Below, piece after piece: positions 21,613 through 35,700 of a stretch of 64,000 nt of DNA (within the stretch, counting starts at the first letter, position 1; every line of letters begins with the position of its first letter). The translations under genes and the position numbers were made by a program. The notes below the pieces were generated by a model. That model did no database searches and was not told the origin of the DNA. It saw only the letters and a program-made list of their open reading frames with translations. This stretch comes from Geosiphon pyriformis (taxonomy: Eukaryota; Glomeromycota; Glomeromycetes; Archaeosporales; Geosiphonaceae). Location of the stretch: NCBI GenBank assembly GCA_016748015.1, contig JAAOMT010000620.1, positions 359,246 to 423,245 on the forward strand, read 5' to 3'.

Positions 21613-21995
21613 ACTTCCATAAATTATCAGTTTTACTTTTTTTTTACATTTCTTTTATTCTTTTTCTTTTCTTATTATAAATCATTTTGGGTAGTCTACA
21701 GACGAAAATTCCTGTAGAAGAGTTGACTTTCACAGCAAAGTAACTATACATTTTTAGTGAGCTTCCAGATGAGCAATTCCTGAGAAAGAGTTGATATTTA
21801 CTACAATATAACTATACAAAGTAACTGGCATGGAATTGGCTATTCCACTTATAAGCCTAGCAGTTCAAATTATAGGAGATAATTTGAAGATAAATTCAGT
21901 TACTGGAAGTTCAACCACATCCAGAAAACAGGAATCCACAGCAAACAGACATCAACAACGTTTAAGAAAAGAGACCAAAAACCTCCAGTAACAAC
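21613..21995. other. Centre of the foldback element, with a short direct repeat
   Basis: There is no ORF of note. Two related units follow each other: ATTCCTGTAGAAGAGTTGAC...AACTATAC at about 21709-21750 and ATTCCTGAGAAAGAGTTGAT...AACTATAC at about 21766-21808. They form a diverged tandem repeat of about 57-58 bp spacing. Confidence 0.6.
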
Positions 21996-22652
21996 GTTTT
22001 CTATCCAGGCCTGGAGTCACTAACAGTTTATTGAAATTGGTAGCTAATCAATTTCAAAATATTAGTTGTGTGGAGAGAATTTCAAGTGTAATAATTTAAG
22101 AATTTGGTTTTCAAATATTTAATTTTTATTTGATTTTGTAAAAGGTAATTTGTTTCAATTAAGATATCTAACATAAGATACTATGGTAAGGTACTATGAG
22201 AAGATACATTTTCTTGAAGAGAAAAGCTTTTCTTTTATACAACTTGTTGTAATACTAGTCTATGAACTTGCACTTTTTCTCTTTGCTCAAATTTTGGCGA
22301 ACTAAAGATACATTTTGATGAACTACAAGTTATTTTGCTGAACTATTAATTGATTTGGGTGAACTATTCATAATTTTGGTAAATTTCTGTAAATTTCGGC
22401 AAATTTCTTATAAATTTCGGTGAATTTCTGTAAATTTTGGTGAATTTTAGAATGTTACAAAGTTTAGAGTATTGTGTAATTTGATCATCCTACTTTCTGT
22501 TATACTAATTAGATTATTTTAATTGAATCATGATATGTGATAATTGATTAAATAATAAATGATAATTCGAAATGATATTAATATACTAATTAATTATAGA
22601 AATTATAAGGGTAATTTCATGTTTATTAATAGCTAAAATTCTACTGGTAACA
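21996..22652 (-). repeat. Right inverted arm of the foldback element
   Basis: This is the reverse complement of 21006-21612 with small indels. It contains CCAGGCCTGG at the inner end and CTACTGGTAACA at the outer end. A gap of about 12 bp relative to the left arm lies near the outer end. Confidence 0.8.
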
Positions 22653-23414
22653 CTATAGATTATTTTATCAAATAGCCAGAAGTTCAAACCATCCAAATTG
22701 CAGATATTAAAACAATAGTTAAGTTTGTATACTAAAATTTGATTTGTTAATATAGATATTCAAAAATATTATTATTTAATCGAAAAATTTATTTTATCAA
22801 TAGCATTTTTACAAAACTAAACCAATAATTTAAAATAAAGTAATCATTATTTTTTCTATATTATTTATAAACAAATAGTTTAGTAAAATAATTCAACCAA
22901 ATATTGTATAAAGCTTTAATAAAAATAAGTTAAAAAATGCACAAAAATAAGACTTATTTATATTTTTAGTATTATTTGTATATCAAATATTAAAGCAAAA
23001 TACAACCAATTTATACTGTTTAAATTAATATATAAATGAAAATTTATACTGTCTATTGAACTAAAAATACTCTTTTTTTTAACAAAAACAATTACTAAAA
23101 AGAATTTTGAAGTTACTTTATACTAAAAAACATACCAGTTTATAGAAATACTAGAAAATAATTATAGAACAGCAGCTAATAATATTAATAATTTTTAAAA
23201 ATAACAAAAAAAATGACATAATAATTACTTATTTAACTAATTAGTTAAATTCAAAGATTATAAACAAAATAGTAAAGTGAAAAATTTAATCTGAAATAGA
23301 ATAAACCATTTTATATATACAAAATTCTTAACAATAAAGCTTATAAACTATGATTAAAAGACAAAATTTTAAAGAAAACCACACATAAAAATTATTTAAA
23401 ACTTTATTATATAT
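22653..23414. other. AT-rich stretch, no gene recognised
   Basis: A/T-dominated sequence between the foldback element and LINE copy C. Some frames read like bleached coding sequence (for example near 23100), but nothing could be matched to a family. Confidence 0.4.
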
Positions 23415-23542
23415 TTTTTTTTTGTTTTAATGAGTGAAGTCCAAACACAACCTAGTACTATACATCATACAAATAATTTAAACTAGGAGCAAATCATGCG
23501 TTTTCTACACGTGACCAGTCACTCAGACCAATCAGAACAATA

Positions 23543-26500
23543 CTACATACTTATATGAACAGAAACCAAGTCCCTAATATCCGAGAAAAATAAACATGGA
23601 TTATGAAACCCAAAATCTACACCAAATACTTCAGCAATACCCAGCAACCTAACCATACCAGACGAAAATGATGTGGATAAACCAAAAATTGATGTAGGAA
23701 TGGAGCCATCATGTGGGATTAGCCCACTTTTGTTCATAAAAGCCCGATGTCTAACATGAACTATCCAAATATTCTCCTTGAATGTGAGACAAAACTCATA
23801 AATGAAGTCCACAACTTTTAACGTTACAATTTTAGAATCTCCAAAAACAGAAACAGACTCACAATACTAATCATTGAAAACAAAGCTTTTGCACAAAGCC
23901 AAACCAATAGCAACATTGGAAACACAAATGTGCAGCAACTGCAAAATGCACGAAAAAGACCAAGATAAACCTGAACAAGCCTCCCAAATAGACGCATAAA
24001 CATCCAACAACTAAGCATAACCTACAGCATCAAACAGACAACAAAAAACATGGTCAGAGATCTCAACATCACCACAGAATAAACAAATCACACTGGGATA
24101 ACACTTATTATACAAACATTTGCACACAGTGATCAGAAGCCGATGATGGAAGGCTTTTATGAAGTAAGTACAAAAGCTGGCAGTATGCACACTAGTAAAA
24201 CCAGCAGCCAAATGAGAATCTGTGTGCCATACCATAAAGAATTTTGACTAATTGATATCAGTATGCAAACTATTTGGTATAGCCTGGGAGTCCAATCCAA
24301 CCTCTTAGCATATATGATAAACAAACCAGAAAACATCATGAACAAAGTGCCTAGAATTCCCAGAAACTGCAGTACCACCAGCTCTCAAAAATTTTTCACT
24401 AATCAAATAGGACAGTTGCCAGACAGAAAGAGTGACATCCTTAACAAGTGCATCAGTGCACTTATTGTCCAAAACACCCGAATGTCCCCTAACTTTAGTC
24501 CAATTCACCCTTAAATTTTTGTGACAAATGACATTAGTAATGTGGCAACATTCAATCTAACACTGGTTCCTAAAATCTGGACGAAACAAAAAAGATTCTG
24601 ATTTGCATGCATCCAGAGCAGCCTGGCTGTCTGAGAATAAGTTAACTGTCCGAAAAGAAAGAACACACTCAAAAGCTAAAGCAATAGCCTGCAGTTCTAC
24701 CAGAATGAAAGAAACAAGACCAGACACTTTCACATCCAGACCCAAGTTAATGTCCTGAAAAAAAACTGCAGTACCAGTCTTTATATCAATAGTACTCAAA
24801 CCACACAGAGACCTATCCATATACACAGAAAGACAAGCCACATCAGTGGTCAAAAAATCATTACAAACAATGCTGAAACCATGAGACTGACGAATATTAG
24901 AGACAGCACAACTATCCATAAGTGAAGAGGACCCAGAAGAAAAAACATCACCCTCAAGAAAGCGAACAGAGAGATTAAACCAGAATGGAACTGGATTATA
25001 GAGGTCCAGTCTCTTCCAATGCTTGAAGGTTTTCTAATCAAAGATGCCACCATTTCAGTCTTGCAGCTGCTTCACAAAAGTGATTCCATAACATTTGAGT
25101 AACAAAACACACTTGAGAAAATATGGCTTACCAAGAACCATAGACATAGAGGTACCACTCCAAAAGCAAAAGGCACAGGCCAGAGAGTTGCTCAAAGACA
25201 AGTCACATCCAGAAAAAATTCGAATCATACTGGCCAAAAAGTTATTTGAAGGATCCACACTAACATAAGTTGGAAATAGCAAAGAGTGATGAAGACACCA
25301 ACTAAAAACCTGGAGATTATGAGACTTATGAAAAAATAAATGACCCAAAATACCAACTGAGTTTGCAAAATTGATAACAGATGCTGATTTACTCTTAGCT
25401 TGAATCTGTTCAAAAGTCATCATTGGAAAAATTTAACAGCAGTACCAACTTCGACTTTAGGCCTTTACATATTAAAACATCCTATTTATTACACACATTA
25501 ATAGGAATAAAACTAAACTGGATCCTGTAGCTGATAATGGGAAACAAAATTGCAGACACCAAATATACAAACTGTTTATTCGAAATCACCTTTCTTAAAA
25601 CAAGATTCACAAAAAACCGAACATCTGAATAAGCCTTAGCCAAGTTAGGCTTGGACAAACCCTTAGTTAACAAGAAGATATCCAAATAACAATGAGATTC
25701 CCCTTTTTTGGCAATGGAAATAGGCAATCCACTAATAGCAAGATGGAGATTCATAACCTGACAATTGATAGAGACAGCCACTGTTTTGTTGTTATTTATG
25801 GAAATGTTATTAAACCTGAAAAATTCACTAGCAACATCAAGGATGTGTTGTGTAGCAGTCTGGCTGTTACCAACCCATATTGTATCATTAACAAAAGCAT
25901 CAGCAGCAAGAAATGAAGTCAATCCAGTCTGAGGATCCACCCAGCCAATCTTAGAAATAAAATGGGAATTTAATCTGTAACCACAAACTCTCTCCTGTCT
26001 TTTAACCTTATACAAGAGTGAATCATAGAATATGTGCCAAAAAAAAGGCAAGAAAACTTCCTTTTGGTCCAACCCATCATGAACATAATACTCATCAGTC
26101 AATCTGAAGTCTGTTATTACCCTATTAATACGACCATTGTAAATATTACCAAAGAATCTTATAAACTTGTCACACATCTTAATTTTGACCAGACTCTTTC
26201 TAAGATGTTCCCAACCAACTGAGTCATAAGCCTTATGCATGTTTTATAAAACCAGCCAAAGTTCTCTGTTCTTTTCTAAGGCATTCTCAACAACAGAACC
26301 AATGACGAAAATAGGAGATTGTGTCATTGTGTCTTTTAAAACCAAGAAGTTGTCCCAACAGAGAACATCAAAAGTGCTACAAGCTGAAAAGATCCTGTCT
26401 GAAAAAACCTTAGAAAGAATCTTGTGGGCTGTCTCAATCAGAGCAATTAGATAAATATTTGTGAGAACACTTTTTTATTTATATAGTTTAGGTATCATTA

Positions 26501-28170
26501 AAACCCAAGCATCTTTCCAAGGTCTAGAAACCAACTTACTAACTAAGCAAGAGTTTAAAAGCACCAGAAGCATATCTAAGACTGACTTGTCACAATGTTT
26601 CCACAATTCATTAGAAATACCAAAAAGGCCAACAGCCTTCCTATCAGGAAGATTTTTGACAATGGCAAACATTTCATCAAAACTAATTGAACACATAATG
26701 CCAGAGAAAGCACCATTAAACACATAATCCAGAGGCTGAAATTGGCAAACCCAGTTAGCAGAGAGATCAGTTACCACTTCACGCTTTCTGGTCCATCCCT
26801 CCATAATCTTATCCACCTTAGATTTGACCAAATCAGGTTCCAAAATCAACTCATCTCCCACTACCAGATGATCCAAAACCACCTTACAAAAAGGATGCTC
26901 CAACACACTCCTAATGGTATGACCTTTGTTTAACTCAAAACTTTCCATCCTCCTAGCAATAATCTGCTTGATATAAGACTCCTCAACGCACTTGGATTCC
27001 AACAACTTGGTAGCATGATATAATTTTCTCACTTTGGCAAGTGCAGAACAAATAAGATTAAAATTAAAACCCAAAAAAAAGAGACTTCACCACTAATGCA
27101 CCAGTAGAATCGAACTTGTTTCACATTCCCAGCAACACAACAAAATCACAACAAGAAATTAAGCATAAGGCCTTGACCAGCCTAGAAATTAGCAACTTTA
27201 GCTTATGAAACCTGGAAGACTCTTTGGTGAAAACACCATCAAAACCCTTGAACTATTTCTTTTTAAATGCACTATTAGCTGAAAAAACCATGATTTTATG
27301 AATAATGTCTCATATAGCATCCAGATCTGAGAACCTCACAGCAAAACCAAATGTATCTGAAAACATAACAGCATTAGCAGCTGTATTATCCCTGAACTCA
27401 AACCATTTTGTCTCATTGGCATTCTTGATGTCAAACTTCCAATGATCTCTATTCACTTGTTTGCAAAGAAAAATCAAATGAGTATCCAAAAATCCACTCA
27501 ACCCCAAAAACACAGAGACAGCCTGGTAATCTGTGTTGAAATATTTGCTAACATTGAAAACGCCATGATGAACAACCACATTGATTAGATTAGGAGAAAT
27601 AAACATGTAGTCAATGGTTTTCTTGACACCCCTAGAATTCACCCAAGTAGGCATTTTAACAGCCGAGCTTCTGACTAAAGAATTAACCAGTCCCAGATCC
27701 AGGCATTTTTTAAAACTAGCATATTTATAAAACCCATTTTCATTAAAGTCACTGCCAAGAATGATAAAAAAAGACTCATTAACAGTTTTTGCAATGAGAG
27801 AGTTTATTTTACTGGCTTAAAAAAACCAAACTGCCAAAAAAGCACCAGCATAAAGACCCAAAATAGACACAGAAAGTTTATTTTTGAAAAGCAATTTGAT
27901 GTATAGTAGCTGACCAGGCATCTCAGAGACCTTACACACATGTCTTGCTAAAGAAGAATCCATAACAATAACTACACCAGCACCCAGATAACCAGAATCC
28001 AAACCAGAAGTAAACACCCAAACACCACCAAACCTGCTGACAATTTATGGACAAACTTTTCCCTTTAGCTTTGATTCCATAAAAATAGAAATTAAATTGC
28101 CCATATTCTTATCCCAACGAATGATATCATCATGTTTTGCAGAATTATTCATTCCTCTAACATTACACAT
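23543..28170 (-). pseudogene. LINE copy C ORF2, broken
   Basis: This is the decayed ORF2. It begins MCNVRGMNNSAKHDD at 28170 and keeps the endonuclease (MESKL, GSDFNE, NTDYQAV), the reverse transcriptase (GLDQKEVFLPFFW, FVNDTIWV), RNase H and the finger CLFCGDVEISDHVFCC near 24060. FVND instead of FVDD removes a catalytic Asp by one G-to-A change. There are multiple stops and two frame changes (between 27310 and 27074, and between 25482 and 25423). It ends SVHISM near 23543. TGG is present where B, D and E have TGA just upstream of MCN. Confidence 0.84.
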
Positions 28171-28193
28171 GACAACTTTCCAAACCAGATCCA

Positions 28194-29983
28194 TCATTGA
28201 GAAGAACAAAAAACAGGCACTGGATCAGCATTGTCTATTTTAGCTAAAAGGTTCATAACCATAACCGAAAGATTCTTTAAAGTTTTTTCTATTTTCAAGA
28301 CAACTAAAGGATCAAAAACCACTGCCTCTGCTACAGTCTTACCACCAGTGGCCACAGTCAAACCCTTATTCATCACTATATCTGCTTTTTGATTCTGTGA
28401 TGAAGGGGTCACCAATAGCTGATGTCCAGAGCTAAGCTAAGAAACCGTTGGTCCAGATGTGTCCAACCTCTTAGCCAGCTTATTAACATGCTCTGCAAGG
28501 CTGGCGAAACTGTGCTTAAGAGTGGCAAACCTATCATTCATTTTCAAAGACACCAGCAGAGTAGGCTTCATCTCCAAAAAAGAGCCATTTTTTGAAAAAA
28601 TATTCTGACCAGAGAAAGGAGGGAAAGAAAACCTGCCAACAACACTAACCCATGAACACCACCAAAAGCAACTGGCTGAGTGACTGGAGCTAAACGTTTG
28701 ACATAAATGGTCACCAGTCTACTTTTATCAGAATCCAAAAGCATCTGATGTGACAACCTACCAGAAAGCAATTTTCCACCAGAACTACAGCCCAAAAAAG
28801 TATGACCCAACCTCTCACACTTTGCACATATAGCAGAGCCAAGATAAGACCAATGAAGATGAGCACCTCTTAATATGGGTGTAGTTCCCATGACAGCATC
28901 CAATGATTTGGCTGACTTAAAACAAACAATGGTACATCTGACTCAAGCATACATAACCAGATAATAATCAATTACACATGTTTTCCCACCTACAGAACCA
29001 ATAAAGTCCCAGATGTCATGAGCATTTGTTTCCACAGGTAGAGTATAGAACAATGTCTTATAAAAATCTCTTTTATCCCATATAATCTTATCTAAATCTG
29101 ATCTAGCAATGTACACTACATCCTTTCCAATTAGGACAGACCATCTATCTGCCAAAAGATTGGCCTGAGATTGTTCCTCAAACTCAATGATTGCTTTTTG
29201 CCACAGCCCTACCAATTGCATTTTGATTGACTTAATTACACCAAATTCAGACAGCATGGCACGCACAGCCTCAGTTGATGTTCCAACCAGAATTTCTTTT
29301 ATTACCACAGTCTGATCTGAATGACCAGTCAATTTCTTAAGATTGGTGTTTATTACAATCTTCACATCAGCAGCCTTTTTGGTGGCTTTTATTAAACTCA
29401 ATTCGGAAGTAAACGTTGCTCAAATGATCCCAGAAAATTTTGAAGGAGTAGAGACCTCCCCAAAACCATTGATTTTCGAAAATAACTTTCTGATCACTTG
29501 TAGTTTTTCCTAAGCAGATTTTTCAACCACCTTGTTCAGCCCAATATCCAAAGTAAAAGATTTGCAAGCAGAAATGTTGACCAGATTTTTGAGAGGTGGG
29601 GGGAGCTTCAATAGAGCATCCAAGAGAACATCATCATCAACATCACTCAGTGAAAAATTTATTTTACTCAATGGCTTGCCTAATGCCTTTTTGGTTTAGA
29701 TCTTTGACTCAGTAAGTGTTTAATTAGGATCTCTTTCAGCAAGAGTATTATCCTCTCTGTAATTAAAACTAGTTTCTTCTACCAAGCATTCCTTTTCCAT
29801 ATCAATACTCTCAGACTCAGTGGTGTTACCAGTCTTTGAACCTTATAAGTGACAATTTTGAACCTTAGAATTAATACTCTTTTTACCAGAACCATCTTCT
29901 AAAACACCACCTCTTCTCTTTTTTCTCAGAAAAACAGATCTGAAGTCATTACCAGAACCAGAAACTTTAGCAGCCTTCTTCAT
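28194..29983 (-). pseudogene. LINE copy C ORF1, broken
   Basis: This is a decayed ORF1 RNA-binding protein. The probable start ATG is at 29983 (MKKAAKVSGSGNDFRS). It keeps the family blocks KINGFGEVSTPSKFSGII (near 29430), LSEFGVIKSIKMQLVGLWQ (near 29230) and a CCHC knuckle CAKCERLGHTFLGC (near 28810). Stops include 29843 and the TGA in GII*ATF near 29420, which is at the same codon as in copies B and D. The frame changes near 28.5 kb. The tail ends with a Val-rich segment and CSSQ at 28194. Confidence 0.82.
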
Positions 29984-30112
29984 AACAGCAATACTACAGC
30001 CAATAGTGGCCTTGTAGTTGAGAATAAAGAGTTTGGATTTATTATACTGAATTGTAAAAAAAACTTTGACTCTTTTTTTTGAAAATTTGGACAAAAAAGA
30101 AAAAGAAGTTTT

Positions 30113-32611
30113 TTATAATATTATTTAATATTATATAATATAAAGATTATTATTAATTATATTTTAATTAAGAACACAAATTTTATTGGTTAAATTTAAA
30201 AATATTTTAAAAAATCTAAAACTAATTATTATTGTTAAATACAGCTTATTAGTAAACATTTAACTTATAATATGCTAAAAATATAAAATATGACCAAAAA
30301 ATTTAAAAAATAATAGACATATTTTTATTATGAACATTTTAAACAATATTTTGAAACTTTTACAACAATTTTTTAAAGCTATACAACAGTTAACAATATT
30401 ATTAAAAGTAGCTATTAATAAAAAATATATATAATACAGAACTACAAACAAAAAAAATTAACAAAAATTTAACTAAAATTAAATATTCCTAACTTTACTT
30501 GGTTTTAAACAAAAAAATTTTAATATCCAAACAATAGAAAAAATAAAAAAAGCTTTAAACAATTTGATTATAGAATTAAATACTAAAAAATAAAAACCAA
30601 AAACTTTTATAACATAGAAAAAAAAACTTTTATTAACATATTAATTTTTTAAACTTAGAAAAAAATCGAATCTATAAACATAATATATAAACAACAACAA
30701 TTAAATTTTCAACAAAAAACTCTTATAATAAGTAAAAAAATTTGTTGAAAAAAATAATCTAACACTATATTATAAGACAATATACTGGTTATACTTAACA
30801 TTCAAATTCTGTTTAATCATATTATTAAACAGTTTATTAAAAGCTATTATAATTAAAAATATTGAACAAATGATTAATTTTTAATTTAAAAAACTACAAA
30901 AAACAATATTTAACATAATACTTAAACATTATACCAAAAAAACAACTTTTAAAAATACTTATAATTTTGCAGAAACTTAATTCTAAAAAAAAGAAATAAT
31001 ATTATCTAAGTAAAAAACTGATTAAAAACTATTAAAAAATATGATTATTATGTAAAAACATAAAATAATATAGAATAATATAAAATAATACAAAATAATA
31101 TAAAATAATATGAAATAACATAGAATAATATAAAATAATATAAAATAACATAAAATAATACAAAATAATACAAAATAACACAAAATAATTAATAACAATT
31201 AGTTATAATACAATAACTAAAATAATAAACAATAGCTAGTAATAATAAAAAATTGAAAAGCAATTTTATAAAATTAAAAAATATGTATAAAATAAATAGT
31301 TTTAGCATATAGAAAAAAACAAAACAAATAAGATTTAAATATATTCAAATATATTTTATTTAGTCTAAAAACTTTTTTATTTTATTTTTCTTTATATTTT
31401 TTATTATTTTAATAAAATAATATTATTTAATTTACAAATATATAATTTCAATATTTTAATTGTTAAAATCTAATTAATTGTTTTTTTATCTTTGTTTCTG
31501 TTTAAATGCTATTAGCATAAATACTTTTAGAATTTTAATGATTTAGACTAATTACTCTTAATTATAATAATTAATAGAATATTAATATTTTATTTATTTA
31601 TTTTTTCTCTTATAAAATAGCAATATTGAAAATCAACTGTTTAAAATTAGACTTTATAATAATCTAATAAAAAAGAGAAATTTTTTTTAAATATTAAATA
31701 TTAACTTTATTTTGTTAACTTATTAAAAAAACAAAAAAACAATACTAAACTCTAATAACTGTATTTAACTAGTTTAGAATAAAACACAACTATAATAATA
31801 CAATTGCTAAATTTATATTTTTATATATAATAAAAAAACTTAATAAAACTTAAAACAAAAAAATCTTTAAAAATTGATAAATTTATTCATAATTAAAACT
31901 AATTTATTTAAAAATTATTTAGTTTTTATTACTAAATTAAAAGTACTAAATATTATAATTATATTTTATTAAGTTTATTTATAATAATATACTATAAAAT
32001 AGCCAATTATATATAAGAAAATATAATATCAGAAATTTTAAAAATACTTAAAAATTTTTTAGAAATATTAAAAATATTAAGAATTTTAAAAATATTAAAA
32101 ATTCCAAAAATGACAAAAATATTAGTAATAATTAAAAAAACCTAAAAATATTAAATTATCTAGTATAATAAAAGTTATATATATATAATAATTATATTAA
32201 AAAATATATATTTAAAAATTAAAACAGATTTTATTTTTTTAATATATTTAAATAAACTTATTTTTTAAAACTTTAAAATTTATAAATTATAGTTTATATT
32301 ATTAAATTATTTGTTTTAATTAGTTAATTTAATAAAAACAATAAATATAAAAAGTATATATTTAAAGATTTTAATATACTAAAAAAATAAATTATAATTA
32401 TAATTATTAATAAAATACTAAATTATTTTTTTGATTAATTGTAAAATTTATTAAATATTGAGTATTTTTTTTTAAATAAATCTGAAATTTTAAATTTAAA
32501 ACTAAAACTAAAAATATTGTTTTTAATATTAAAACTAATATATATATATATAAAATAATATATAATAATTTATTTTTAATATTTTAAATTAGTATTATAA
32601 TATAATATTTG
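30113..32611. other. AT-rich spacer between LINE copies C and D
   Basis: No gene is supported. It contains a 10-bp tandem repeat (31061-31190) and a stretch rich in CCAAAAAT/AAATATT words near 32040-32120. Probably ancient bleached transposon DNA, but I could not align it to a family. Confidence 0.45.
31061..31190 (+). repeat. Minisatellite, 13 copies of a 10-bp unit
   Basis: Thirteen back-to-back units of consensus TAAAATAATA run without any length change. Variants are at position 1 (C), position 2 (G), position 3 (G) and the last two bases (CA). Confidence 0.9.
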
Positions 32612-32630
32612 TTTTTATTATAAATAATAT
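32612..32630 (+). repeat. Target-site duplication of LINE copy D (partner at 39447-39465)
   Basis: TTTTTATTATAAATAATAT occurs here, just beyond the 3' tail of copy D, and again at 39447-39465, just beyond its 5' end. The 19-bp perfect direct repeat fixes both ends of the insertion. Confidence 0.8.
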
Positions 32631-32769
32631 ATTTTTTTTATTATTATTAATTTATTAACGAGTGCAGCCCAACCAAAGTCTAGAATAAGTTACAAAGAAA
32701 AGTAGCCAATTAAACATAGTTCACGCATTTGCTACATGTAACCAGCCACTCAAGCCAATCAAGACAACA

Positions 32770-35700
32770 CTACACACTTATCAAAACACTAACCCTATGA
32801 ACAGCACCAGACAAAAACAAGAACCTATTCCTAAAACTGAAACCGACATTAAGAGAGTCCAACACACCAATAAGGCGGACTGTGCCAGCTGAAAGAGGCA
32901 GAGTGCCCACACCAAGAGCACCGGCCACAACAACATCATCACCAATCAAACCACTTCTCTCTATGTCAGACCTGAACTTAATTCTAAAGAGCCAGAGATT
33001 CGTCCTATGACTCTCAGCCAAACAACGGATGAAATCCACCACCACAACGGCCACTTTCTTTTTGTTACCGAGAGAAGCAGTGGCCTCATCCATCTAACTC
33101 TTGAGAACAAATTCCTTGCAAAAAACTGAATACAACCCAACATCAGACACCCTCAGAGAAAGATCCCGCAGTACAAAAGATGGCAACAGTAGATTAAAAC
33201 TCATCAGAGTTCTTCACAAACTACCAAAATCACCCAAAATATCTGACTGCACAGAAACATCTTTAACACAAGTAAAACCATGATCAGGGAGTTCCATATT
33301 ACCACAAAACAGACAAGACACACCAGGGTAATCCCTATTATACAGCCTCTTTCGAACAGCAACAGGCAACTTGAAATGAACAGCTTTCATGAAGTACGTA
33401 CGAAAAGCAGCAGTGGCTTGACACGTACTCCCAGAGAGCATATGAGAGTCAGGATGCCAAACTAGAGCGGTACCATTCCAATCAACAACCAGACCAAACA
33501 AACAAGACACAACCCCTTGGCCGGGACTCACCTCCCACTGAAACTTGCAAATAGAATGAAAAATGTCACGTACAAAATGGTGGGCATTACTGGAAACTGG
33601 CCTGCCATCGGCAACCACATATCTACAATTAATCCTGGCAGGAAGAGAGACCCCAGAGTGTGCAGCCTGTTCAGTAAAAACATCAGCCAAAACATTACCA
33701 GCGATGCCAGCATGACCTTTGACCTTGATCCAGCAGACAGTCAGATCTTTGGATTCAATCAAATTAACCACATGGCGCCTTTTTATCCAGCAACTATTGC
33801 GACAATCCGGTTGTAACAGACCCAATTCAGCCACACATGCATCGATAGCCACTTGACTATCCATGTACAAAGCCACTGAAACAGAGGCGGAAATGCACTC
33901 CAGAGCCAGGACAACAGCCTGTAATTCAGCCAGGGTTAAAGACAGCACACCATGTACCTCCACTCCTAAACCTTTGTTCAAGCCAGGAAAATAAACGGCA
34001 GCACCACACGCCACCTAAAACATATCCAAACTTCTAAGAGAACTGTCAGTATAAACATCAATCTCATCAGCCCACAATCCATGAATCTCTTCACAAATGT
34101 TGACAAAAGACATCAAATTCAAAACACTAGCACAGACTGAAGCTAAACTTGTAGGAGGGGAAGCATGCAAACAATTACTCAAGTAAGCAGAGGCCTTCAA
34201 AAACCATAAAGGCATGGGGCCTCTAGAACCAAGTTTTTTCCATCGGCGAAACGTATGCCAACTAACAATAGAACTATTTTTGTCCAAAAGTTGGTCACCA
34301 TACGCCACACCAGCAATTTTCAAGGAGTGAATCACATTGAAATACAAAAGATCACCCAATACTAATGACATTGGGAAATGGCCAGGAAAGTGAAAGGCAC
34401 AGAGAAGTCTGTTATCCAAAGACAGCTTGTTGTCGAGAAATATACAAACCACACCCACTAGAAAATTGTTTGAAGTGTTTACTCTTAGCTTAACAGGATA
34501 TTGCAAAGGATTTAATGGAGCCCAGCACAAAACCTGCAAATCCAAAATTCAATGTTTGGACAGTCGGCCAAGAATTCCAGAAGAATTTGCAAACTGCATA
34601 ACAGAAGCCATCTTGCATTTAGCTTGCAATTGTTCAAAAGATTTCAGCCCATAAAGAGAGGGGTGGTGCAACGCCTCATTGGAAAAGTCTCTTGGCAAAT
34701 TGGCCTTCGACCTAAAACCCCTTCTAATTAGAACGTCCCATTTTAGACAAACAGCTTTGGAAACAAAACTAAACTGTGTTCAATAACTGACTATGGGCTG
34801 TAAAACAGCTGAAACCAGATAAGAGAATTGTTTATCAGAGACAGCCTTCCGAAGAACCATATTTGAGAAGAACTTAATATCTGAATTGGCTTTGGTAAGA
34901 CTCAGCTTAGACAAACCATCGGTGGACAAGAAAATACCCAAATATTGATGACTCACACCAGAATTGGCAACAGCAATAGCCTGACTATTGATGAATAAAA
35001 CAGAAACCCCCACTCTTTTGTTGATAGAAATGGCAACTGTCTTCTCGTTGTTTATGTTAATGTCATTGATGAGGAAAAACTTGCTGGCCATATTAAAAAT
35101 GTGCTGCATAGAGGCTTGTCCATTTCCCACCCAAATAGTGTCATCGACAAAGACACCAGCCGCGAAAAAAGAGGTCATACCCCCACTAGTCTCAATTTTT
35201 CCAGTCTTTGACACAAAGTTCAAATTGATCTGATAACCACACAAATGATCTTGTCTCGCAACTTCACATAACAAAGAGTCATAAAAAATTCTTCATAAAA
35301 GAGGTGAGAAAACTTCACCCTGATCCAAACCATCAAGGACTTTGTATCCATTAGAAAGGCCAAAATTCGTTATGATTCTGTTAAAGCGACTGTTGTGAAT
35401 GTTGCCAAAAAACTTGATAAACTTGTTACACATTTTGATATGGCGTAAACTAGCTTCTAAATGAGGCCAACCAACAGAGTCATATGCTTTGCGCATGTTT
35501 TGAAGAACTAGCCAAAGTTCGCGGCCTTTTTCTAAAGCATCCTCCACAATTAAACTCACAGCTGAAATTGGTGACTGAGTGGAAGTGTCTTTGAAGACAG
35601 AAAAGTTGTTACCATGGAGGACATCAAACCTACTACAAGCAAGAGAGATCCTGTTTGAGAGAACTTTTGACAGAATCTTCCTGGCCATCTCAATCAATGC

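Larger units (their letters stand above)
21006..22652. mobile_element. Foldback/MITE-like element with long inverted arms
   Basis: Two inverted arms (21006-21612 and 21996-22652) flank a 383-bp centre with no ORF. The outer ends are TGTTACCAG and CTGGTAACA, flanked by TA on both sides (GTTA|TGTTACCAG; CTGGTAACAC|TATAG). This suggests a TA target duplication as in Tc1/mariner-type elements. Subterminal parts of both arms repeat AATTTGCCGAAATT-like words, which could be transposase-binding repeats. The element is not as A/T-bleached as its flanks, so it is probably young. It is non-autonomous, because no transposase is seen. Confidence 0.8.
23415..30112 (-). mobile_element. LINE copy C, near full length
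   Basis: This is a minus-strand copy with a 5' end near 30112 and a 3' end in a T-run (plus strand) near 23415-23425. The 3' UTR shares the block AATGAGTGAAGTCC / CTACACGTGACCAGTCACTC with copies B, D and E. ORF1 and ORF2 diverge from the B/D subfamily. The translated old copy at 6.4-16.3 kb resembles copy C most. C carries many stops and at least three frameshifts, so it is older than B and D. Confidence 0.88.

Noticed and set aside
32030-32130. CCAAAAAT-rich stretch as a second LTR partner for 16331-16900
   Set aside because: Similarity is limited to short words and does not extend through the following 300 bases.
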